Below the pieces are notes generated by a model that was not told the DNA's origin, did no database searches, and saw only the letters and a list, made by a program, of their open reading frames with translations. From JAWWPG01 sp033850885 (GTDB taxonomy: Bacteria; Actinomycetota; Actinomycetes; Propionibacteriales; Nocardioidaceae), in the NCBI GenBank assembly GCA_033850885.1, contig JAWWPG010000064.1:62001-126000 (forward strand): DNA of 64,000 nt, given 5' to 3'. The position numbers and the translations under genes were made by a program. Of this stretch, positions 41,053 to 49,541 are shown piece by piece (position 1 is the first letter of the stretch; each line of letters opens with the position of its first letter).

Positions 41053-41147
41053 TTGACCCGTCGCAAAGTTGCCATTGATATGGCAGAGTTTGCGACGGTT
41101 CAAGGGCAACTTTGCGACGGTTCACGGGCAACTTTGCGACGGGTCAA
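41053..41147. repeat. Inverted and tandem ~22-bp repeat array (copy C)
   Basis: A 21-base unit (41053-41073, beginning TTGACCCGTCGC) is repeated exactly in reverse at 41127-41147; two more reverse copies with TTTGCGACGGTTCA lie between. The array fills the gap between the convergent M15-like and leuD genes and contains the leuD stop codon (41144-41146). It can fold into a long hairpin and probably ends transcription from both sides. Confidence 0.8.
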
Positions 41148-41731
41148 ACTGTGAGGGGCATCCAGGAGGGACGCCGGGCTTCGAACGACGCGATGTCGTC
41201 GGCGTGTGTCAACGACAACGCGATGTCGTCGAGGCCCTCCATCAGTCGCCAGCGGGCGTAGTCGTCGATCTCGAACGCGGCGACCACGCCGCCGGCGCGG
41301 ACCTCCCGCTCGACCAGGTCCACGTCGATGGACGTCGACGGGTCCGCCTCGAGCAGGTCGTGCAGCGACGAGACCGCCGCACCGGGCAGCCGCACCGGCA
41401 GCAGACCACCTTTCAGCGCGTTCGAGCGGAAGATATCGCCGAAACGCGGCGCGATGACGGCGCGAAACCCGTAGTCCTGCAGTGCCCAGACGGCGTGCTC
41501 CCGGGACGAGCCGGTGCCGAAGTCGGGTCCCGCGACGAGGACGGTCGCGCCGGCGTACCTGGGGTCGTTGAGGACGAACGAAGGATCGCGTCGCCACGAC
41601 GCGAAGAGCCCGTCGCCGAAGCCGGTCCGGCTGACCCGCTTCAGGTACTCCGCCGGGATGATCTGGTCGGTGTCGACGTCGGCCCGCCGCAGCGGCAGCC
41701 CACGACCGGTGTGCACGTGGAAACTCTCCAT
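41144..41731 (-). CDS. leuD: 3-isopropylmalate dehydratase small subunit
   Basis: A 195-residue swivelling-domain protein. LPLRRADVDTDQIIPAEYLK is the conserved LeuD start and GPDFGTGSSREHAVWAL the catalytic-site loop; RSNALKGGLLPV follows. It pairs with LeuC to isomerise 2- to 3-isopropylmalate. It is the last gene of the ilv-leu unit, 13 bases after leuC. The stop codon lies in the repeat array, so the array follows at once. Confidence 0.93.
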   Translation of the reverse strand: MESFHVHTGRGLPLRRADVDTDQIIPAEYLKRVSRTGFGDGLFASWRRDPSFVLNDPRYAGATVLVAGPDFGTGSSREHAVWALQDYGFRAVIAPRFGDIFRSNALKGGLLPVRLPGAAVSSLHDLLEADPSTSIDVDLVEREVRAGGVVAAFEIDDYARWRLMEGLDDIALSLTHADDIASFEARRPSWMPLTV

Positions 41732-41744
41732 GACGGTCAGCCCC

Positions 41745-43157
41745 TCACAGGTCGGCGGGTGCGGTGAGCCGGCCGGTGACGGCGGTCGCAGCGGCGACCG
41801 GTGGCGACACCAGGTGCGTTCGCCCGCCCGGGCCCTGCCGGCCCTCGAAGTTGCGGTTCGACGTGGAGGCGCTGCGCTCCCCCGACGTGAGCTTGTCGGG
41901 GTTCATCCCCAGGCACATCGAGCACCCGGCCCCGCGCCACTGGGCTCCGGCGGCCTCGAAGACATCCTGCAGTCCCTCCGCCTCGGCGCGCCGCTTCACC
42001 TCCGCCGAGCCCGGTACGACGAGCACCCGGACGCCATCGGCGACCCGGCGGCCCCGCAGCACCTCCGCAGCCGCCCGCAGGTCCTCGATCCGCCCGTTCG
42101 TGCAGGAGCCGATGAACACGGTGTCCACCGTGATGTCGCGCAGCCGCGTGCCGGGATCGAGACCCATGTAGGCAAGGGCCCGTTCGGCAGCGGCGTCGAC
42201 GGGCCGCGGCACCCGGCCGGACAGCGCCGTGCCCTGGCCGGGGTTGGTTCCCCACGTCACCCAGGGGGAGAGCCGGGTCGCGTCAACGTGCACGACCGTG
42301 TCGAAGGTCGCGCCCTCGTCGGTCGCGAGCGCCCGCCAGTGCGCGACGGCGGCTGGCCAGTCCGGCCCCTGCGGCGCATGCCGGCGCCCCTCCAGGTAGC
42401 GGAACGTGGTCTCGTCCGGCGCGACCAGGCCGGCGCGGGCGCCCGCCTCGATGGACATGTTGCAGACCGTCATGCGGCCCTCCATCGACAACCCCCGGAT
42501 CGCCTCCCCCCGGTACTCGACGATATGTCCCTGGCCGCCGCTCGTCCCGATCTGGGAGACGATGCCGAGCACGAGATCCTTCGCCGTCACTCCCTCTGGC
42601 AGAGCGCCGTCCACCTCGATCGCCATCGAGGCGGGTCGGGTCTGCGGCAGAGTCTGGGTCGCGAGCACGTGCTCGACCTCGCTCGTGCCGATGCCGAACG
42701 CCAGTGCGCCGAGGGCGCCGTGCGTGCTGGTGTGGCTGTCCCCGCACACGATCGTCATCCCCGGCTGCGTGAGCCCGAGCTGTGGCCCGATCACGTGCAC
42801 GATGCCCTGGCCCGCGCCACCCATCGGATGGATGCTGATCCCGAACTCCGCACAGTTGGCGCGCAGCGCGTCGAGCTGGGCGCGGCTCAACGGGTCGGTG
42901 ACGGGGCCCGCCGTCGTCGGAACGTTGTGGTCCTCCGTGGCCACCGTGAGATCGGGGCGACGGACGCCGCGCCCGGCCGCCCGAAGCCCGTCGAACGCCT
43001 GCGGACTCGTCACCTCATGGACGAGATGCAGGTCGATGTAGAGCAGGTCGGGCTCTCCGTCTGCCCGGCGGACGACATGCTCGTCCCAGACCTTGTCGGC
43101 AAGCGTTTTCGGCACTGCGGACCTCCCTGCCCTCGCCTCGTAGCTCGGCTCGCTCAT
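41745..43157 (-). CDS. leuC: 3-isopropylmalate dehydratase large subunit
   Basis: A 470-residue aconitase-family enzyme. The 4Fe-4S ligands are in IGSCTNGR (Cys) and in GAGCSMCLGMNPD (two Cys), all intact. IVCGDSHTSTHGALGALAFGIGTSEVEHVLATQ is the first substrate region, quoted by its start IVCGDSHTSTHG. The ATG at 43157 shares ATGA with the leuB stop. It catalyses the dehydration-rehydration of isopropylmalate with LeuD. Upstream in-frame extension is a shadow of leuB. Confidence 0.94.
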   Translation of the reverse strand: MSEPSYEARAGRSAVPKTLADKVWDEHVVRRADGEPDLLYIDLHLVHEVTSPQAFDGLRAAGRGVRRPDLTVATEDHNVPTTAGPVTDPLSRAQLDALRANCAEFGISIHPMGGAGQGIVHVIGPQLGLTQPGMTIVCGDSHTSTHGALGALAFGIGTSEVEHVLATQTLPQTRPASMAIEVDGALPEGVTAKDLVLGIVSQIGTSGGQGHIVEYRGEAIRGLSMEGRMTVCNMSIEAGARAGLVAPDETTFRYLEGRRHAPQGPDWPAAVAHWRALATDEGATFDTVVHVDATRLSPWVTWGTNPGQGTALSGRVPRPVDAAAERALAYMGLDPGTRLRDITVDTVFIGSCTNGRIEDLRAAAEVLRGRRVADGVRVLVVPGSAEVKRRAEAEGLQDVFEAAGAQWRGAGCSMCLGMNPDKLTSGERSASTSNRNFEGRQGPGGRTHLVSPPVAAATAVTGRLTAPADL

Positions 43158-44200
43158 CGCAGTCTCGATGAGATGTCGTCGCCGATGTCGGTGGTACGCC
43201 GCGGGGCAGCCCCTCGCGACGCGAGATCGGCCGCCACCGCCTTCTCCACCCGCTGCGCGACGGCGTACAGACCGAGGTTCTCGAGCAGCAGCGCCACCGA
43301 GAGCACCGCCGCGGTCGGGTCGGCGGCGCCCGAACCGGCGAGGTCGGGAGCGCTGCCGTGCACCGGCTCGAACATGCTGGGCGCCGTGCCCTCGATGTTG
43401 AGGTTCCCGCTCGCAGCCAGCCCGAGGCCCCCGGCGACGGCGGCCCCGAGGTCGGTGACGATGTCGCCGAAGAGGTTGTCCGTGACGATGACGTCGAACC
43501 GCGCCGGCTGCGTGACGAGGTACAGGCATGCCGCGTCCACATGAACGTAGTCCACTGTGACACCAGGGAAGTCGTCGCGAACCTCGCCGACCGTTCGCGA
43601 CCACAGCGAGCCGGAGTGCTCGAGGACGTTCGTCTTGTGCACAAGGGTGAGTCGGCGCCGTGGCCGGACATCGGCCCGCTCGAAGGCGTGGCGCACGACC
43701 CTCTCGACGCCGTACCTGGTGTTGATGCTCACCTCGGTCGCGACCTCATGTCGGGTCCCCTGGCGCAGCCCACCGCCGGCGCCCGAGTAGGGCCCTTCCG
43801 TGCCTTCGCGGACGACGATGATGTCGACGTCGTCCGGAGAGACTCCCGACAGCGGCGTCGCGACACCGGGAAACAGCCGCACCGGGCGCAGGTTGACCGC
43901 GTGGTCGAGGGCGAACCGCAACCTGAGCAGCAGGCCCCGCTCGAGCACCCCGGACGGGACGCTCGGGTCCCCCACAGCGCCGAGCAGGACCGCGTCGTGA
44001 CCTCGGACCTCCTCGAGCACGCTGTCGGGAAGTGTCTCGCCGGTACGACGCCAGCGTGTCGCGCCCAGGTCGTAGGCGGTCGTGTCGACCGCGACATCCT
44101 CGTCGTCGACCGCTGCCCCCAGCACCTTGAGGGCCTCGGCTGTCACCTCCGGACCGATGCCGTCGCCGCCGATGACCGCCAGTCGGATGGTCCGGCTCAC
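43154..44200 (-). CDS. leuB: 3-isopropylmalate dehydrogenase
   Basis: A 348-residue beta-decarboxylating dehydrogenase. LAVIGGDGIGPEV opens the chain; the substrate-binding Arg and Glu lie in LLRLRFALDHAVNLRPVRLFPG (begin LLRLRF) and VREGTEGPYSG; NLFGDIVTDLGAA is the metal-binding Asp region and EPVHGSAPDLAG the NAD-binding segment typical of NAD+-specific enzymes. GTG at 44200 shares GTGA with the leuA stop. Converts 3-isopropylmalate to 2-ketoisocaproate. Confidence 0.93.
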   Translation of the reverse strand: MSRTIRLAVIGGDGIGPEVTAEALKVLGAAVDDEDVAVDTTAYDLGATRWRRTGETLPDSVLEEVRGHDAVLLGAVGDPSVPSGVLERGLLLRLRFALDHAVNLRPVRLFPGVATPLSGVSPDDVDIIVVREGTEGPYSGAGGGLRQGTRHEVATEVSINTRYGVERVVRHAFERADVRPRRRLTLVHKTNVLEHSGSLWSRTVGEVRDDFPGVTVDYVHVDAACLYLVTQPARFDVIVTDNLFGDIVTDLGAAVAGGLGLAASGNLNIEGTAPSMFEPVHGSAPDLAGSGAADPTAAVLSVALLLENLGLYAVAQRVEKAVAADLASRGAAPRRTTDIGDDISSRLR

Positions 44201-45885
44201 GCCTGGCAGGCCCGGTTGACAGCGCTGACCAGGGCGCGCAACGAGGCGGTCGTGATGCTCGGGGACATCCCACATCCCCAGCGCACCACGTCCCCGACGA
44301 CCACCTCGACGTAGGCGGCCGCCTGCGCCTCCTCGCCCGCGCTGGTGGCGTGCTCGTGGTAGTCGAGCACCTGTGCCGTGACTCCCAAGCCCGCGAGCGC
44401 GTGCACCAGCGCCGCAAGCGGACCGTTGCCCTGCCCGGTGATGTTCCTCTCCGCGCCGGCATGCGTCACGACGGCGTCGATGCGGTCCCTGTCGCCGCTC
44501 TCGACGGAGTAGCCGAGCAGGTCCAGGGGCAGTCGCCGCTCGAGGTACGTCTCGCGGAACAGGTCCCAGATCTGCGCTCCGCCGATCTCGCCGCCGTCTT
44601 GTTCAGCGACCTGCTGCACGACACGGGAGAACTCGATCTGCATGCGCCGGGGTACGTCGAGATGCTGGTCGTGTTGCAGGACATAGGCGACGCCGCCCTT
44701 ACCCGACTGGGAGTTGACGCGGATGACGGCATCGTAGGTGCGTCCCACGTCCTTGGGGTCGATGGGCAGATAGGGCACCGCCCAGCGGAAGTCCCGCAGC
44801 GGGACACCGGCCTCCGAGGCGTCTCGCTCGAGGGCGGCGAAGCCCTTCTTGATCGCGTCCTGGTGCGAGCCCGAGAACGCGGTGAACACCAGCTCGCCTC
44901 CATACGGGTGGCGCGGATGCACGGGTAGCTGGTTGCAGTGCTCGACCATCCGCCGTACCTCGTCGATGTCGCTGAGGTCGACGCCGGGGTCGATGCCCTG
45001 GCTGAAGAGGTTCAGCGCGAGCGTGACCAGGCAGACGTTGCCCGTGCGCTCCCCGTTACCGAAGAGGCAGCCCTCGACCCGGTCGGCCCCGGCCTGGACG
45101 CCGAGCTCGGCGGCCGCCACCGCCGTACCACGGTCGTTGTGCGGGTGCAGGCTGAGCACGACGGAGTCGCGTCGGCCGAGCTCCCGGCCGAACCACTCGA
45201 TGGAGTCCGCGTATACGTTGGGTGTCGCCATCTCAACGGTCGCGGGCAGGTTGAGCACCGTCTTGGCGTCAGGAGTGGGCGACCAGACGTCCAGGACGGC
45301 ATCGCACACCTCGAGGGCATAGTCCAGCTCGGTGCCGGTGAACGACTCGGGACTGTACTGCCAGCGCACGTTCGTACCGCGCATGAGTGACTCCGAGTAC
45401 TTCGCGCACCACTGCGCACCGCGCACGGCGATGTCCTTGACCCCGTCCCTGCCAAGGCCGAACACGACGCGGCGCTGGAGTGTCGACGTCGAGCTGTACA
45501 GGTGGACCAGCGCCGAGCCGCCGAAGCCGGAGAGCGACTCACAGGTCCGCTCCACCAGCTCCTCACGGGCCGGTGTGAGCACCTGGATCGTCACGTCATC
45601 CGGCACCAGGTCGCCCTCGACGAGAGAACGGATGAAGTCGAAGTCGGCCTGGCTCGCCGACGGGAAGCCGACCTCGATCTCCCGGTACCCGAGCCGGACG
45701 AGGAGGTCGAACATCCGGCGTTTGCGGGCGGCGTCCATCGGCTCGATGAGCGCCTGGTTGCCGTCGCGGAGGTCGACGCTGCACCACAGGGGCGGCGCGC
45801 TGATGACGCGCGACGGCCAGGTGCGGTCTGGCAGGTCGATCGGCGGGAAGGCGGGGTAGCGCGACGCCTGTGTCATGCCGGTCAT
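44197..45885 (-). CDS. leuA: 2-isopropylmalate synthase
   Basis: A 562-residue enzyme with an N-terminal TIM barrel (CSVDLRDGNQALIEPM with metal-binding Asp; SLHPHNDRGTAVAA with two His; GCLFGNGERTGN) and a C-terminal regulatory LeuA dimer domain (starting about residue 430), where leucine binds to inhibit. Of two possible starts the ATG at 45885 has AGGAG 7 bases before it; a GTG at 45927 lacks one. Condenses acetyl-CoA with 2-ketoisovalerate. Placed between ilvC and leuB; in many actinobacteria leuA is elsewhere. Confidence 0.93.
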   Translation of the reverse strand: MTGMTQASRYPAFPPIDLPDRTWPSRVISAPPLWCSVDLRDGNQALIEPMDAARKRRMFDLLVRLGYREIEVGFPSASQADFDFIRSLVEGDLVPDDVTIQVLTPAREELVERTCESLSGFGGSALVHLYSSTSTLQRRVVFGLGRDGVKDIAVRGAQWCAKYSESLMRGTNVRWQYSPESFTGTELDYALEVCDAVLDVWSPTPDAKTVLNLPATVEMATPNVYADSIEWFGRELGRRDSVVLSLHPHNDRGTAVAAAELGVQAGADRVEGCLFGNGERTGNVCLVTLALNLFSQGIDPGVDLSDIDEVRRMVEHCNQLPVHPRHPYGGELVFTAFSGSHQDAIKKGFAALERDASEAGVPLRDFRWAVPYLPIDPKDVGRTYDAVIRVNSQSGKGGVAYVLQHDQHLDVPRRMQIEFSRVVQQVAEQDGGEIGGAQIWDLFRETYLERRLPLDLLGYSVESGDRDRIDAVVTHAGAERNITGQGNGPLAALVHALAGLGVTAQVLDYHEHATSAGEEAQAAAYVEVVVGDVVRWGCGMSPSITTASLRALVSAVNRACQA

Positions 45886-45930
45886 GGGGGTGCTCCTGTC
45901 GATGGTGCTCGTGGAGGTGGATGTCACAGG

Positions 45931-46962
45931 TCAGCGGGTGGCGGTGCCTTCGGTGTAGTCGTCGTCATCCGTGGAGACCCAGCTCATGAGTCCGCGCAGC
46001 TTCCGGCCGACGCTCTCGATGGGGTGGGCCTCGGCCTTGGCGCGCAGCGCCTTGAACTCGGGCGCGCCGGCGTCCTGGTCCGCGATGAACCGGGCAGCGA
46101 ACGCGCCACTTCGGATGTCCGCCAGAGCACGCCTCATGTTGTCCTTCACCCGCGGGTCGATCACCTGCGGACCGCTCACGTAGTCGCCGTACTCCGCCGT
46201 GTCGGAAACCGACCAGCGCTGCTTGGCGATCCCGCCCTCGTACATCAGGTCCACGATGAGCTTGAGCTCGTGCAGGCACTCGAAGTAGGCAACCTCCGGG
46301 GCGTAGCCGGCCTCGGTCAGCACCTCGAACCCATACGTGACGAGCTGCGAGACGCCGCCGCAGAGGACGGCCTGCTCCCCGAACAGGTCGGTCTCGGTCT
46401 CCTCCGTGAACGTCGTCTTGATCGCGCCCGCCCGGGTGCCGCCGATCGCTCTGGCGTAGGACAGCGCCAGCTCGAACGCTCCCCCCGTTGCGTCCTGCTC
46501 CACGGCGACCAGGACGGGCACGCCTTTGCCGTCGACGAACTGGCGCCGCACCAGGTGACCCGGACCCTTCGGTGCCACCATTGCGACGTCGACTCCGGCG
46601 GGAGGCTTTACGTAGCCGTAACGGATGTTGAAGCCGTGACCGAAGAAGATGGCGTCGCCGTCTCGGAGGTTGGGCTCGATGGACTCGGCGTACAGGTCTC
46701 GCTGCGCCGGGTCCGGGGCGAGGACCATGACCAGGTCAGCCTCGGCCGAGGCCTCGGCCGGCGGCAGCACGCGAAGACCCTCCTTCTCAGCCTTGACCCT
46801 GCTGGCGGACCCTTCCGGGAGCCCGACTCGGACGTCCACGCCGGAGTCCCGCAGGCTCAGCGCATGCGCGTGGCCCTGGCTGCCATACCCGAGGACGGCA
46901 ACTCGGCGCCTCTGGACGATGCCCAGATCGGCATCGTCGTCGTAGTAGATCTCTACTGCCAT
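45931..46962 (-). CDS. ilvC: Ketol-acid reductoisomerase (NADP+)
   Basis: A 343-residue class I KARI. The nucleotide motif is VAVLGYGSQGHAHALSLRDSG; the second-strand loop VGLPEGSASR has Ser residues for NADPH phosphate. The C-terminal knotted domain contains TETDLFGEQAVLCGG (metal-binding Asp and Glu) and MYEGGI. It rearranges and reduces acetolactate for valine, leucine and isoleucine. Follows ilvN by 55 bases. Confidence 0.95.
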   Translation of the reverse strand: MAVEIYYDDDADLGIVQRRRVAVLGYGSQGHAHALSLRDSGVDVRVGLPEGSASRVKAEKEGLRVLPPAEASAEADLVMVLAPDPAQRDLYAESIEPNLRDGDAIFFGHGFNIRYGYVKPPAGVDVAMVAPKGPGHLVRRQFVDGKGVPVLVAVEQDATGGAFELALSYARAIGGTRAGAIKTTFTEETETDLFGEQAVLCGGVSQLVTYGFEVLTEAGYAPEVAYFECLHELKLIVDLMYEGGIAKQRWSVSDTAEYGDYVSGPQVIDPRVKDNMRRALADIRSGAFAARFIADQDAGAPEFKALRAKAEAHPIESVGRKLRGLMSWVSTDDDDYTEGTATR

Positions 46963-47017
46963 GACGCATGATCCTCATTTCAGGCTGGGGTTATGTGGGA
47001 GGGTCTTGAGCTTGCTT

Positions 47018-47572
47018 TCAGGTGCGTTCAAGAGCTGTGGATGAGCCGGGTGCCTGTCGTACGACGGCCCGCGGGCCCGGTTGCATCATCGAGCGCGGAC
47101 CCCGTCCGAGCGCAACCATGCCCGACTGGACCATCTCCGTGATGCCGTAGGGCTCGAGCAGCCCGAGCATTGCCTCGAGCTTCTCCGGGCGACCGGAGAG
47201 CTCGATGGTGACGGCCTCCCGACCGACGTCGGCGACCTTGCCGTGGAAGAGGTCTACGACCTGGAGGACGTGGCGCCTGGTTTCCTCGTTCGCGCGGACC
47301 TTGACGAGGAGCAGCTCCCGCTGGACGGCCTTCCCATCTTCGAGCTCGACGATCTTCAGCACGTTCACGAGCTTGTTGAGCTGCTTGGTGACCTGGTCGA
47401 GGGCGGACCCCTCGACGCCGACCTGGATGGTGATGCGGGAGATCTCCGGATGCTCGGTCGGTCCAACCGCGAGCGACTCGATGTTGAAGCCGCGTCGGCT
47501 GAACAGCCCGGAGATCCGGGCCAGGACACCCGGCTTGTTCTCGACGAGCACGGAGAGCGTGTGGGTCGTCAC
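47018..47572 (-). CDS. ilvN: Acetolactate synthase small (regulatory) subunit
   Basis: A 184-residue regulatory subunit. The ACT domain begins HTLSVLVENKPGVLARISGLF, given here by its first residues, and includes RRGFNIESLAVGPTE and ISRITI; a C-terminal ALS_ss_C domain follows. It binds valine and feeds back on IlvB. The GTG at 47572 shares GTGA with the ilvB stop. About 20 residues at the C-terminus (RAVVRQAPGSSTALERT) are an extra polar tail. Confidence 0.93.
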   Translation of the reverse strand: MTTHTLSVLVENKPGVLARISGLFSRRGFNIESLAVGPTEHPEISRITIQVGVEGSALDQVTKQLNKLVNVLKIVELEDGKAVQRELLLVKVRANEETRRHVLQVVDLFHGKVADVGREAVTIELSGRPEKLEAMLGLLEPYGITEMVQSGMVALGRGPRSMMQPGPRAVVRQAPGSSTALERT

Positions 47573-49320
47573 TCGTCCTCCTCGAATACCGGGCGGACCG
47601 CACGAGCCGCCTGGATGTCGTCGTTGCTCGCACCCGCCGCCACCATCGGCCACACCATCGCGTCCTTGCCGACCGTGAAGTCGACGACCACCGGCAGGTC
47701 GTCGACGGCCATCGCCTTCTCGATGGTCTGGTCGACATCGCTCTTCGTCTCGCATCGCAGCCCGACGCATCCGAGGGCCTCGGCGAGCTTGACGAAGTCG
47801 GGGATCCGGTGCTTGTGCGTGCCGAGGTCGGTCTGGCTGTAACGCTCACCGTAGAAGAGCGTCTGCCACTGCCGCACCATGCCGAGGTTCCCGTTGTTGA
47901 TGACGGCGACCTTGATCGGGATGCGCTCGATCGCACACGTCGCCAGCTCCTGGTTGGTCATCTGGAAGCAACCATCGCCGTCGATCGCCCAGACCATCGT
48001 GTCGGGGCAGGCCACCTTCGCGCCCATCGCCGCGGGAACGGCGTAGCCCATGGTGCCCAGACCGCCGGAGCTGAGCCAGCGGCGGGGCCGCTCATGGCGG
48101 ATGAACTGTGCCGCCCACATCTGGTGTTGTCCGACGCCCGCGGTGAAGATCGTCTCGGGCCCGGCGATCGCACCGAGCCGCTCGACGACGTACTGCGGCG
48201 CGAGCGTCCCGTCGGAGGGCTCCTCGTAGCCGAGTGGGTAGGTCTTGCGCCAGGAGTCCAGCTGTCGCCACCACCGGGCCAGATCCGCCCGGTTTCCGGC
48301 GTGGTACTCGGCTTCGACGGCGACGATCAGCTCACTGAGCACGTCGCGGGCATCGCCGACGATCGGCACGTCCGCGGTACGGCGTTTGCTGATCTCCGCC
48401 GGGTCGATGTCGGCGTGGATGACCTTCGCCCCCGGTGCGAACGTGTCGAGCTTGCCCGTGACGCGGTCGTCGAAGCGGGTACCGAGGGCGACCAGCAGGT
48501 CGGCCTTCTGCATCGCCGTCACAGCGGAGACGGAGCCATGCATGCCCGGCATCCCCAGATGCTGGGGATGGCTGTCGGGGAAGGCGCCGCGGGCCATCAG
48601 CGTCGTGACGACAGGGATGCCCGTGAGCTCCGCGAACCGCTGTAGCTCGTCGGTTCCGCCTGCCCGGGCGACGCCACCTCCGACGTACAGGACAGGTCGA
48701 TGGGCGAGAGCGATGAGGCGGGCGGCGGACCGGATCTGCCTGCCGTGCGGGCGAGCCGTCGGGCGGTAGCCGGCCAGGTCGATGGCGGGTGGCCAGCTGA
48801 ACGTCATGTGCTCGGTCAGCACGTCCTTGGGCAGGTCGACGAGCACCGGCCCGGGACGCCCGCTCGACGCCAGATGGAATGCCTCGGCGATCACCTGGGG
48901 AATGTCGGCGGCATCCTGAACGAGGAAGTTGTGCTTCGTGATCGGCAGCGTGATTCCGCAGATGTCGGCTTCCTGGAAGGCATCGGTGCCGATCGCGGTG
49001 CGGCCGACCTGGCCGGTGATCGCGACCACCGGCACCGAGTCCATGTGGGCATCAGCGATCGGAGTGACGAGGTTGGTCGCCCCAGGACCGGACGTCGCCA
49101 TGCACACGCCCACCTTTCCCGACGCCTGTGCATAACCCTCCGCCGCATGACCCGCGCCCTGCTCGTGGCGGACCAGAATGTGCCGGATCCTCGTCGAGTC
49201 GTAGAGCGGGTCGTAGGCGGGCAGGATCGCCCCGCCCGGAATGCCGAAGACGACCTCGACGCCGACCTCTTCGAGCGAGCGGACCAGCGCCTGCGCCCCG
49301 GTCGTGCTCGACTCGGTCAT
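47569..49320 (-). CDS. ilvB: Acetolactate synthase large (catalytic) subunit
   Basis: A 583-residue ThDP enzyme. The glutamate that activates ThDP is in RHEQGAGHAAEGYAQ; GDGCFQMTNQELAT is the ThDP/Mg motif GDGx...N; SGPGATNLVTPIADA, GRTAIGTDAFQEADI and IGTRFDDRVTGK-like segments complete the set. It condenses pyruvate with pyruvate or 2-ketobutyrate. The ATG at 49320 is preceded by GAGAGG; a leader peptide and attenuator precede it. Confidence 0.95.
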   Translation of the reverse strand: MTESSTTGAQALVRSLEEVGVEVVFGIPGGAILPAYDPLYDSTRIRHILVRHEQGAGHAAEGYAQASGKVGVCMATSGPGATNLVTPIADAHMDSVPVVAITGQVGRTAIGTDAFQEADICGITLPITKHNFLVQDAADIPQVIAEAFHLASSGRPGPVLVDLPKDVLTEHMTFSWPPAIDLAGYRPTARPHGRQIRSAARLIALAHRPVLYVGGGVARAGGTDELQRFAELTGIPVVTTLMARGAFPDSHPQHLGMPGMHGSVSAVTAMQKADLLVALGTRFDDRVTGKLDTFAPGAKVIHADIDPAEISKRRTADVPIVGDARDVLSELIVAVEAEYHAGNRADLARWWRQLDSWRKTYPLGYEEPSDGTLAPQYVVERLGAIAGPETIFTAGVGQHQMWAAQFIRHERPRRWLSSGGLGTMGYAVPAAMGAKVACPDTMVWAIDGDGCFQMTNQELATCAIERIPIKVAVINNGNLGMVRQWQTLFYGERYSQTDLGTHKHRIPDFVKLAEALGCVGLRCETKSDVDQTIEKAMAVDDLPVVVDFTVGKDAMVWPMVAAGASNDDIQAARAVRPVFEEDE

Positions 49321-49363
49321 CTCGGCCTCTCTTCGTGCAGCTGGATCGCGGGCATCGGGAAAC

Positions 49364-49396
49364 AAAAAACCCCTCGTGCCGGAGCACGGAGGGGTT
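49364..49396 (-). terminator. ilvB attenuator terminator hairpin
   Basis: On the minus strand AACCCCTC(C)GTGC pairs with GCACGAGGGGTT across a four-base loop, with one bulged C, then six T residues end the element (GGGGTTTTTTG). This is a strong intrinsic terminator located between the leader peptide and ilvB, as needed for amino-acid attenuation of the ilv-leu operon. Confidence 0.85.
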
Positions 49397-49418
49397 GGCG
49401 CGTCGGTCAGGCTCTGGC

Positions 49419-49457
49419 CTAGTCGACGCGCTCACGGAGGATAAGTACCTGGTGCAT
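49419..49457 (-). CDS. ilvB leader peptide
   Basis: A 12-codon frame encodes MHQVLILRERVD, with Val-Leu-Ile-Leu in a row and another Val near the end. When charged branched-chain tRNAs are scarce the ribosome would stall here and prevent the downstream terminator from forming. Actinobacterial ilvB leaders of this kind (e.g. with ILVL) are known in Streptomyces and Corynebacterium. It begins 137 bases before ilvB and is too short for normal gene calling. Confidence 0.85.
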   Translation of the reverse strand: MHQVLILRERVD

Positions 49458-49541
49458 GACGTCCACCCTAGCCGCGCGCCGGGAGGCTCGTCACCCACCT
49501 GTCCAGGAAATGAGACGATCCACTCACCACGAGAGACGCGG

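Noticed and set aside
45502..46971. Plus-strand frame of 489 codons opposite leuA and ilvC
   Set aside because: Antisense to two well-supported biosynthetic genes; no family features.
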